Source of the DNA: Leifsonia sp040686855
GTDB taxonomy: Bacteria; Actinomycetota; Actinomycetes; Actinomycetales; Microbacteriaceae
Reading direction: 5' to 3'
DNA length: 64,000 nucleotides
Assembly: GCF_040686855.1 (NCBI RefSeq)
Contig: NZ_JBFBOG010000001.1
Coordinates: 434,001-498,000, forward strand
Positions within the stretch are counted from its first letter, which is position 1. Each line of letters begins with the position of its first letter. Position numbers and translations under genes: made by a program. Under the pieces are notes generated by a model. The model did no database searches. It was not told the origin of the DNA and was given only the letters and a program-made list of their open reading frames with translations. This document shows, in pieces, positions 57,301-64,000 of this stretch.

Positions 57301-58071
57301 TCAGGCGCGGACATACCGCAGCAGCAGCGTGTCGTCTCCCTGGAGGGTGTGCGCGAGCCTCAGCCCGAGCGGCACGATGGGCGCGGCTCCGGTCGCGATG
57401 CGGGACGAGGTGCCGGCCTCCAGCAGCGGGCTCATCGTCAGGCACAGCTCATCCACCGCGCGCGCGGCGATCAGGTCGGCGAACAGGCGCGGGCCGCCCT
57501 CGCAGTGGATGCGCGTCAGGCCGCGCTCGTGCAGCACGGCGAGTCCGCGCTCGGCCTGCACCCGCTCCCGCCCGCACACGACGACATCGGCGACCTCGGA
57601 CAGCGCGTCGCGCGCCTCCGGCCGGGACAGCTCCGTCGTGAGCACGATCGGCCGCTCGGGCGCTTCTCGGAAGATCGGGCTGCGCGGGTCGAGGTCCAGA
57701 CCGGCGGACACGATGGCGAAGACCGGATGCGGGGTCATCCCGGCGCCGCTGCGCGCACCCTGCGACGCCACATCCACCCGCATCGCGCCGTAGCCCTCGG
57801 CGCGCACGGTGCCCGCGCCCACGAGCACGACGTCGCAGAGGCGGCGCAGGATGTCGAACACGCGTCCGTCCACGTCGTTCGACAGCGCGCCCGACAGACC
57901 CTGGTGCGTCGCCGCGCCGTCCACGCTCGACACGAAGTTGACCCGTAGCCACGGGTCGCCGGCGCCCTCCAGGTACAGCGCCGTGATCTCGTCGTCGGTC
58001 AGGCCGGTCTGCGAGGGCAGCGGCGACAGTCGGTGGATGGCCGGGACGTCGCTCGGGGCGGGGTCACTCAT
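57301..58071 (-). CDS. Pyrimidine reductase (RibD C-terminal domain) family protein
   Basis: 256 residues. NFVSSVDGAATHQGLSGALS is the RibD-C/dihydrofolate-reductase-like opening (N-x-x-x-S-x-D-G). It continues with LRRLCDVVLVGAGTVRAEGY for NADPH binding and HCEGGPRLFADLIAARAVDE. In riboflavin synthesis this fold reduces the ribosyl side chain; the actual substrate here is unproven. The start overlaps the FolP-like gene by eight bases. Confidence 0.85.
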   Translation of the reverse strand: MSDPAPSDVPAIHRLSPLPSQTGLTDDEITALYLEGAGDPWLRVNFVSSVDGAATHQGLSGALSNDVDGRVFDILRRLCDVVLVGAGTVRAEGYGAMRVDVASQGARSGAGMTPHPVFAIVSAGLDLDPRSPIFREAPERPIVLTTELSRPEARDALSEVADVVVCGRERVQAERGLAVLHERGLTRIHCEGGPRLFADLIAARAVDELCLTMSPLLEAGTSSRIATGAAPIVPLGLRLAHTLQGDDTLLLRYVRA

Positions 58072-58984
58072 TCACATCTCCCATGTTGTGCTTGAGGTAG
58101 GCGGGCTCGCGCAGTCCGAGCACCGCCTCCGTCATGCGCACGGCGGCGACGGAGGCGCGCACGTCGTGCATCCGCACGATACGCGCCCCGTTCATGACGC
58201 TGATCACGGCGGCCGCGAGCGACCCCTCCAAGCGCTCGCTGCGCGGCGCGTCCAGCGTCTCGCCGATGAAGTCCTTGTTCGACACGGCCGCGAGCGTCGG
58301 GAAGCCCAGGTCGGCGATCTCGCTGAGCCGCCGGGTCAGCTCCAGCGAGTGGAGGGTGTTCTTGTTGAGGTCGTGGCCGGGGTCGAGGATGATGCGCTCC
58401 TCGGGAACGCCGACATCCGTCGCGCGCTCCACCCGGTCGAGCAGGAACTCCCGCACGTCGGCGACCACGTCGCCGTACTGCGGACGCGGGAACGGCCGCC
58501 GCGGCCGCGCGAGGCTGTGGGTGATGACGAGCGTGACGTCGCTGTCGGCGACCACGCGCGGGAGCTCGGGGTCGCTGAGCCCGGTCGTGTCGTTGATGAC
58601 CGTCGCGCCCGCCTCGATCGCATGCCGGGCGACGGTGGAGTGGAACGTGTCCACCGAGATGACCACGTCGGAGCCGGCCCGCAGCGCGGCCACCACCGGC
58701 ACGACCCGCTCCACCTCCTCCTCGACCGGGATGGGCTCCCCCGGCGCGAAGGGCGCCCCGCCGATGTCGACCCAGTCGGCGCCGAGCGCGACCGCCTCGA
58801 AGCAGGCGTCGACGGCGCGATCGAATGCGTACGTGCGGCCCTGATCGAAGAAGGAGTCCGGGGTGCGGTTGACCACCGCCATGACGGCGACCTGGCGCGA
58901 GAAGTCGAAGGTGCGGGCGCCGATCGTGCGCACCGGGATGCGCAGCGGCGGCAGGTACGGCTCAGACCGCGGCAAGGTCGACAT
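58064..58984 (-). CDS. Dihydropteroate-synthase homologue, FolP2-like
   Basis: 306 residues, TIM-barrel DHPS fold. The pterin motif reads VVNRTPDSFFDQG where canonical FolP has NVTPDSFSDGG. This variant is that of mycobacterial FolP2, which is reported not to have normal DHPS activity. Other motifs are kept: DIGGAPFAPG, INDTTG, SNKDFIGETL and RMHDVRAS. It is in an operon with an FAD reductase (upstream) and a pyrimidine-reductase-like gene. Start set at MSTLPRS. A standard folP elsewhere is expected. Confidence 0.75.
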   Translation of the reverse strand: MSTLPRSEPYLPPLRIPVRTIGARTFDFSRQVAVMAVVNRTPDSFFDQGRTYAFDRAVDACFEAVALGADWVDIGGAPFAPGEPIPVEEEVERVVPVVAALRAGSDVVISVDTFHSTVARHAIEAGATVINDTTGLSDPELPRVVADSDVTLVITHSLARPRRPFPRPQYGDVVADVREFLLDRVERATDVGVPEERIILDPGHDLNKNTLHSLELTRRLSEIADLGFPTLAAVSNKDFIGETLDAPRSERLEGSLAAAVISVMNGARIVRMHDVRASVAAVRMTEAVLGLREPAYLKHNMGDVNE

Positions 58985-60182
58985 CCCGGTCGGCGAGCCG
59001 GTCCGCATCCACGCGCTCGCCGGAGCGGATGAGGCGCTGGATGTCGTCCTGCACGTCCCAGACGTTGACGTTCATGCCCGCGACGACCCGGTCCCCGCGG
59101 AGCCAGAAGGCGATGAACTCGCGCGCCTCGACATCGCCGCGGTAGACGACGCGCGCGTCCTTCGCGAGGGGCACGTAGCCGGAGTACTCCATGCCCAGAT
59201 CGTATTGGTCGGAGTAGAAGTACGGGATGTCGTCGTACGACGCCCGCTCGCCGAGGATGGCGTTCGCGGCGACCTTCCCGGTCGTGATCGCGTTCGCCCA
59301 GTGCTCGCTGCGATAGTGGCGGCCGAGCGCCGGGAGGAACGGGTCGGCGACGTCGCCGACGGCGTAGACGTCCTCGATGCTCGTGCGCATCCCCTTGTCG
59401 GTGAGCACACCGTCCGCGATCCGCAGGCCGGAGCGCTCGGCGACCTGGATGTTGGGCGCGGCGCCGACGCCCGCGACGACGACGTCCGCCGGGATGCGCT
59501 CGCCGCTCGCGAGCACCACCACCTGCTCCTCGCCGCCGTCGACGCCGACCACTTTGGCATCGTTGCGGAAGGCGACGCCGTTGTCCCGGTGCAGCCGCTC
59601 GAAGACGCCGCCGAGCTCCCGCCCGACGGCGCCGCTCAGCGGCACCGCGGACCGGCCGATCACCGTAACGTCGTTGCCGTACCCGCGCGCGGCGGCGGCC
59701 ACCTCCATCCCGATCCAGCCCGAACCGACGACGACCACACGCCGGCCGCCGACCTCCAGCGCCGACCGCAGCCAGGCCGAGTCCTCGCGCGTCCGCAGCG
59801 GGAACACCGCTCCGTGACCGCTCCCGGGGACGCCGAGGGGACGCGCGCTGGCGCCCGTCGCGATCACCAGGCTGTCGTAGGTGATGCGCGCGCCGTCGGA
59901 GACGAACAACTCGTGGGCACCCGGCTCGAACGACCCGGCCTCGACGTTCGGCACGAACTCGACCCTGTTGTCGGCGTACCAGGCGGCGGGATGCACGTCC
60001 GACTCCTCGATTCCTGCGTCGCCCTTCAGGAACTCCTTGGACAGGGGCGGCCGGATGTAGGGATGGTGCTCCTCGAGCCCGAGGAGGAGGATGCGGCCGC
60101 CGAAGCCGCGCTCCCGCAGCTCCTCGGCGACGGTGGCCCCGGCGAGGCCGGCGCCCGCGATGACGACGGTGGGGTTCGACAT
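58962..60182 (-). CDS. FAD-dependent oxidoreductase, ferredoxin-reductase type
   Basis: 406 residues. FAD-binding VVIAGAGLAGATVAEELRE, the HPYIRPPLSKEFL active-site segment, NAD-binding VVVVGSGWIGMEVAAAARG and the second FAD site VYAVGDVADPF. The C-terminal reductase_C domain is complete. It moves electrons from NAD(P)H, usually to ferredoxins or rubredoxins. No ferredoxin gene is adjacent. Its 3' end overlaps the FolP2-like gene by 23 bp. Confidence 0.88.
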   Translation of the reverse strand: MSNPTVVIAGAGLAGATVAEELRERGFGGRILLLGLEEHHPYIRPPLSKEFLKGDAGIEESDVHPAAWYADNRVEFVPNVEAGSFEPGAHELFVSDGARITYDSLVIATGASARPLGVPGSGHGAVFPLRTREDSAWLRSALEVGGRRVVVVGSGWIGMEVAAAARGYGNDVTVIGRSAVPLSGAVGRELGGVFERLHRDNGVAFRNDAKVVGVDGGEEQVVVLASGERIPADVVVAGVGAAPNIQVAERSGLRIADGVLTDKGMRTSIEDVYAVGDVADPFLPALGRHYRSEHWANAITTGKVAANAILGERASYDDIPYFYSDQYDLGMEYSGYVPLAKDARVVYRGDVEAREFIAFWLRGDRVVAGMNVNVWDVQDDIQRLIRSGERVDADRLADRDVDLAAV

Positions 60183-60275
60183 GCTCTCAGCATCCACTGT
60201 TCGCACGGCGAAAACCAGAGCGGAGCACCGACCGCGCACCGATGGCTCACAGGTAAGAATCAGCTGACGCGCAGA

Positions 60276-60281
60276 TACTGT
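60276..60281 (+). promoter_or_regulatory. -10 box of the response-regulator gene
   Basis: TACTGT five bases before the ATG; leaderless start inferred. Confidence 0.45.
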
Positions 60282-60286
60282 TTGCC

Positions 60287-60979
60287 ATGAACGCAGGACC
60301 CCGCATTCTCATCGTCGACGACGAGCCGAACATCCGCGATCTCCTCACCACCAGCCTCCGATTCGCCGGGTTCGCCGTGCGGGCGGTCGGCAACGGGGCC
60401 CAGGCGATCTCCGCGGTCCTCGAAGAGGAGCCCGACCTCATCATCCTCGACGTCATGCTGCCGGACATGAACGGCTTCGGCGTCACCAAGCGGCTGCGCG
60501 GGGCCGGCTACACCGCGCCGATCCTGTTCCTCACCGCCAAGGACGACACCGAGGACAAGATCACCGGACTCACGGTCGGCGGCGACGACTACGTCACCAA
60601 GCCGTTCAGCCTCGACGAGATCGTCGCCCGCATCAAGGCCATCCTGCGTCGCACGATGCAGGCGGACGAGGACGCGGTCATCCGCGCCGGCGAGCTGACC
60701 ATGGACCAGGACACGCACGAGGTCTTCGTCGGCGACACCCCGATCGAGCTGAGCCCGACCGAGTTCAAGCTGCTGCGCTACCTCATGCTCAACCCGAACC
60801 GCGTGCTGTCGAAGGCGCAGATCCTCGACCACGTCTGGGAGTACGACTTCAACGGCGACGCCGGCATCGTCGAGTCGTACATCTCGTACCTGCGCCGCAA
60901 GGTGGATGCGCACTCCAGCGAGCCGCTGATCCAGACCAAGCGCGGATTCGGCTACATGCTCAAGGCCGCCAAGGCCTGA
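60287..60979 (+). CDS. OmpR/PhoB-family response regulator
   Basis: 230 residues. Receiver with IVDDEPNIRDL, phospho-Asp in LIILDVMLPDMNG and Lys in YVTKPFSLDE. The C-terminal winged helix (about 130-228) has LSPTEFKLLRYLMLNPNRVL and SYISYLRRKVD. It acts with the histidine kinase 78 bp downstream. The closest known type by motif is the MprA/PrrA/TcrA-like actinobacterial group; the stimulus cannot be read from sequence. Confidence 0.9.
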   Translation: MNAGPRILIVDDEPNIRDLLTTSLRFAGFAVRAVGNGAQAISAVLEEEPDLIILDVMLPDMNGFGVTKRLRGAGYTAPILFLTAKDDTEDKITGLTVGGDDYVTKPFSLDEIVARIKAILRRTMQADEDAVIRAGELTMDQDTHEVFVGDTPIELSPTEFKLLRYLMLNPNRVLSKAQILDHVWEYDFNGDAGIVESYISYLRRKVDAHSSEPLIQTKRGFGYMLKAAKA

Positions 60980-61057
60980 GATGCTCTGCCGGGCTGGGCG
61001 GGCGTACAGATCGCGCACATGCCCGGTACAGCATCCCCTGCATAGACTGACGGCCTG

Positions 61058-62755
61058 ATGCACTCACGCCTGCTCGACCGCTGGAACGCGATCTCCCTGC
61101 GCACGAAGATCACGGGCGTGACCGTGCTCATGCTGACGCTCGGGCTGCTCGTGACCGGCATCGGCACGATGTCGATGCTCAAGCCGGTCCTGCTCGACCA
61201 GCTGGACGCGCAGCTGTCCGCAGCCTCGGGCGCCACGTACATCAACACGTACCTCTACTCCCAGTCGGCCGACTCCGACCAGATCGCCACCGACGCCAGT
61301 CCGTCGGACTACTTCGCCGCGCTGTACAACTCCGACGGCGATCTGCTGAAGACCAACTGGAAGAACATCCCGTACGCGCACCGGCCGGACATCCCGAACA
61401 GCCTCACGCTGTCCGAGGCCAAGGCGATGCCCGGCGGCTTCTTCCTGCACAGCCACGACGGGCGCACGACCTACCGGGCGATGGCGACGACCCAGACGTT
61501 CGCCGGGTCGGGCGAGCTCGCGACGGCGATCGTCGCGACGACGACCTCCCAGATCGACACGGTCATGGCGAGCTTCCTCGCGATCTTCCTCGGGTTCGGC
61601 GTGATCGTGATCGTCGTCGGCGCCGGGCTCACGCGCATGCTCGTGACCACGACGTTCGCTCCCCTGCGCGAGGTGGAGCAGACAGCGGCGGCCATCGCGG
61701 ACGGCGACTTCAGCCAGCGCCTCGGCGGCGCGACGCCCAACACCGAGGTCGGGCGCCTCAACCGCTCCCTCAACACCATGCTGAACCGCATCGACCGCGC
61801 CTTCAGCGACCGCGCGCGCACCATCGACCAGATGCGCCGGTTCGTCGGCGACGCCTCCCATGAGCTTCGGACCCCGCTGGTGTCGGTTCGCGGGTACGCC
61901 GAGCTGTACCGGATGGGCGCGCTGCAGACTCCGGAAGACGTCGCCCAGGCGATGGACCGCATCGAGAAGGAGGCGATCCGGATGGGCGCGCTGGTCGAGG
62001 ACCTGCTCGAGCTGGCCCGCCTCGACGAGACGAAGCCGCTCGACCTGCACCGCGTCGACCTGGTCAAGATCGCGCAGGACGCGGCGATGGACGCGATGGC
62101 CGGCTCCCCCGGTCGCACCGTCACCGTGCTCACGCCCGAGCCGGTCGCGCCCGAGGAGGACGAGGAGCTGGAGCCCGGCGTGGACACGGTGCCCATGTCC
62201 CTCGCCGACGCCGGCGCCCGCGCGTCGAACACGACCGGGCCGATCGCCTTCGCCGGTTCCGCGCTCGCGCGGCTGCGCCGCGGCCGGACCCGGCGCGGCA
62301 CGACCGAGACGCTGCCGATCACCACGGCCGAGAAGGTCGTGCTGACGCGGCCCGCCTCCGAGCCTGCGATCGTCATGGCGGAGGAGAACAAGCTCCGTCA
62401 GGTCGTCACCAACCTCATGGGGAACGCCCTGCGGTACACCCCGGACGGCAGCCCGATCGAGATCGCCGTGCGCATCGACCACCGCGCCGACCGTGCGACG
62501 CTCGAGGTGCGCGACCACGGCGAGGGCATCCCGCCGCAGATCCGGGACAAGATCTTCCAGCGCTTCTGGCGCGCAGACACCTCCCGCGCCCGCGAGACCG
62601 GCGGCAGCGGCCTGGGCCTGGCGATCGTGTCGTCGATCGTCGCCGCGCACAACGGCACGGTCGACGTCGTCGACACCGAGGGCGGCGGCGCGACCTTCCG
62701 TGTCTCCCTGCCCCTGGCCGGATCCCCCGCCGCGCCGAAGTCGGTCACCCCGTAA
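61058..62755 (+). CDS. Sensor histidine kinase partner of the OmpR-type regulator
   Basis: 565 residues. Membrane helix 1 (about 15-35), an extracellular sensor of about 115 residues, membrane helix 2 (FLAIFLGFGVIVIVVGAGLT), HAMP (about 195-245), HisKA with phospho-His near 268 (ASHELRTPLVSVRGYAEL), then HATPase with N box NKLRQVVTNLMGNALRY and G boxes HGEGIPP, GGSGLGLAIV. A disordered insert of about 65 residues (acidic, then RRGRTRRGTTET) splits the start of the ATPase domain from its N box, which is unusual. Confidence 0.92.
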   Translation: MHSRLLDRWNAISLRTKITGVTVLMLTLGLLVTGIGTMSMLKPVLLDQLDAQLSAASGATYINTYLYSQSADSDQIATDASPSDYFAALYNSDGDLLKTNWKNIPYAHRPDIPNSLTLSEAKAMPGGFFLHSHDGRTTYRAMATTQTFAGSGELATAIVATTTSQIDTVMASFLAIFLGFGVIVIVVGAGLTRMLVTTTFAPLREVEQTAAAIADGDFSQRLGGATPNTEVGRLNRSLNTMLNRIDRAFSDRARTIDQMRRFVGDASHELRTPLVSVRGYAELYRMGALQTPEDVAQAMDRIEKEAIRMGALVEDLLELARLDETKPLDLHRVDLVKIAQDAAMDAMAGSPGRTVTVLTPEPVAPEEDEELEPGVDTVPMSLADAGARASNTTGPIAFAGSALARLRRGRTRRGTTETLPITTAEKVVLTRPASEPAIVMAEENKLRQVVTNLMGNALRYTPDGSPIEIAVRIDHRADRATLEVRDHGEGIPPQIRDKIFQRFWRADTSRARETGGSGLGLAIVSSIVAAHNGTVDVVDTEGGGATFRVSLPLAGSPAAPKSVTP

Positions 62756-62853
62756 GAGCCAGCCTTCCAAGGTCGCGACTGGCGAGCGGCATGACAGAAT
62801 ACTGCGGGCGCCGGATTCGTCGGCCGCTGTGACCGACGGACGCGGGGAGGACA

Positions 62854-63621
62854 ATGCGCACGCTCGTCGTGATGCCGACATTCAATGAGCGGCAGAACCT
62901 CGAACCCCTGGCGCAGCGCCTCCGCACCGCCGCCCCCGAGGCGGACCTGCTCGTGGTCGACGACTCGTCGCCCGACGGCACCGGCGAGCTGGCGGATGCC
63001 CTCGCGGCCGCCGACCCGGCCATCCACGTGCTGCATCGCGCGACCAAGGACGGGCTCGGCGCCGCCTACCGCGCCGGGATGAGCTGGGGCCTCGACCGGG
63101 GCTACGACGTCATCGTCGAGATGGACGCTGACGGCTCGCACCGCCCGGAAGAGCTCCACCGGCTCCTCGCCGCGGTCGACGACGCCGATGTCGTGCTCGG
63201 CTCGCGCTGGGTGCCCGGCGGCGGCACCATCGACTGGCCCCTCCGGCGCCGCATCCTCTCGCAGGGCGGCAGCCTGTACGCCCGGGTCGCGCTCGGGGTG
63301 CCGGCGCGCGATGTTACGGGCGGCTACCGCGCCTTCCGGGCCGACGCGCTCCGCCGCATCCACTACGAGGATGTCGTCAGCCGCGGCTACTGCTTCCAGA
63401 TCGACATGCTGCGACGGTCCTACATCGCGGGTTTGCACGTGGCGGAGGTTCCCATCACGTTCCGGGAGCGGACCTACGGCACGTCGAAGATGAGCGGCGC
63501 GATCGTCGCGGAGGCGATCGCGCGGGTGACCCTGTGGGGCATCACCGGACTGCCTCGCCGGATCCTGCGCCCGCGCACGCGGTCGGTGACGCGGGCGACG
63601 ACGCGAGGAGGGTCGCGGTGA
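62854..63621 (+). CDS. Polyprenol-phosphate mannosyltransferase (Ppm/DPM1-like GT2)
   Basis: 255 residues. GT2 fold: VMPTFNERQNLEPLAQRL, the donor site VVDDSSPDGTGELADAL and DXD-like VEMDADGSHRPEEL, then SRGYCFQIDMLRRSY. It makes polyprenyl-phosphate-mannose for lipoglycans and protein O-mannosylation. A GGGGAGGAC site precedes the ATG. The next gene, a membrane glycosyltransferase, overlaps its stop by four bases and is the likely user of the product. Confidence 0.88.
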   Translation: MRTLVVMPTFNERQNLEPLAQRLRTAAPEADLLVVDDSSPDGTGELADALAAADPAIHVLHRATKDGLGAAYRAGMSWGLDRGYDVIVEMDADGSHRPEELHRLLAAVDDADVVLGSRWVPGGGTIDWPLRRRILSQGGSLYARVALGVPARDVTGGYRAFRADALRRIHYEDVVSRGYCFQIDMLRRSYIAGLHVAEVPITFRERTYGTSKMSGAIVAEAIARVTLWGITGLPRRILRPRTRSVTRATTRGGSR

Positions 63622-64000
63622 GCGCGGCCGGTACCACCGCGCCGACGGCCCTCGCGCCGGAGGCCTCGCAGGGCGGCTTCTGGCAGCGCCGAACCGTCCG
63701 CTGGACCGCGCTCGTCGTGGTATTCGTCTGGGGCGCGTACCAGTGCCTCTGGAACATTCTGGCGGCGAATCCCAACGCCGACGAGCCCGAGTACATCATC
63801 GTCGGGCGCTGGTACCTCCAGGGCGACCTCCGGGCCAACCACGAGCAGCCGCCGACGGCGAAGTACCTGTTCGGCGCGGTCCAGTTCCTCTTCGGCGAGG
63901 GGCCGCTCGCCCCGCGCCTGCTCGTCGGGACGCTGACGCTGCTGGGCGGCGTCATCATCTTCCTCTGGCTGAAGCCCGAGCTGGGCTGGATGCCGGCGCT
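63618..64000 (+). CDS. Membrane glycosyltransferase, GT39/ArnT-like, N-terminal part
   Basis: 127 residues before the right edge. Basic, then membrane helix 1 (WTALVVVFVWGAYQCLWNIL), an extracellular loop with NADEPEYIIVGRWYLQGDL where the D-E pair is typical of GT-C enzymes, and HEQPPTAKYLFGAVQFLF. The GTG overlaps the stop of the Ppm gene (GTGA). It probably uses polyprenyl-phosphate-mannose at the outer face of the membrane. Confidence 0.7.
   Translation, partial: MSAAGTTAPTALAPEASQGGFWQRRTVRWTALVVVFVWGAYQCLWNILAANPNADEPEYIIVGRWYLQGDLRANHEQPPTAKYLFGAVQFLFGEGPLAPRLLVGTLTLLGGVIIFLWLKPELGWMPA

Overview
The window is high-GC DNA from an actinobacterium, most likely a member of the Microbacteriaceae close to Leifsonia. 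This is an inference from gene content: bacterial XPB helicase beside a helicase_C_3 protein, DUF3027, DUF2530, a DtxR/IdeR repressor with the full metal-ligand set, DUF6230/DUF6114, a polyprenol-phosphate-mannose synthase, and many leaderless genes with a TAnnnT -10 box about six bases before the start codon. No species marker such as rRNA is present.

Layout. 1-27.9 kb is chromosome: a GNAT acetyltransferase, galU, 5-formyl-THF cyclo-ligase, FmdB, mscL, a large SF1-helicase-like protein with degenerate ATPase motifs, transporters with their regulators, a G5/excalibur secreted protein, a DsbA-like protein, a TetR-controlled DUF6230/DUF6114 operon, an epoxide hydrolase, methyltransferases, an orphan LuxR response regulator and an HxlR regulator beside a fragment of UvrA. 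27.95-46.6 kb is an accessory island that ends at a tRNA-Arg(CCT) gene. 46.6-64 kb is chromosome again: HNH nuclease, NlpC/P60 hydrolase, DtxR/IdeR, serC, DUF2530/DUF3027, a cold-shock protein, helicase_C_3 protein, XPB, a phosphotransferase, a FolP2-like protein with two oxidoreductases, a two-component system and the start of a cell-envelope mannosylation pair.

The island holds an NgoMIV-like restriction endonuclease, a C5 cytosine methyltransferase and a Vsr nuclease (one R-M-V system), an orphan DndB-like protein behind a perfect 11-bp inverted-repeat operator, a predicted EVE-domain nuclease, a MobF/TrwC relaxase with a possible oriT, a small nuclease-like protein, a tyrosine integrase, a three-gene operon of unknown function (predicted ADP-ribosyltransferase fold, helical protein, membrane-anchored receiver-like protein), two uracil-DNA-glycosylase-type proteins, and relics of a second relaxase and a second integrase. 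It looks like several related integrative elements stacked at one tRNA, and it works as a defence island.

Between genes there is a striking set of hairpin-forming palindromes. One set shares the loop sequence GGCGTGTC although some of the arms differ. Two further families lie near 17.3 kb and on both sides of the phosphotransferase gene at 56.3-57.2 kb. All family names are recognised from memory of conserved motifs, not from database searches.
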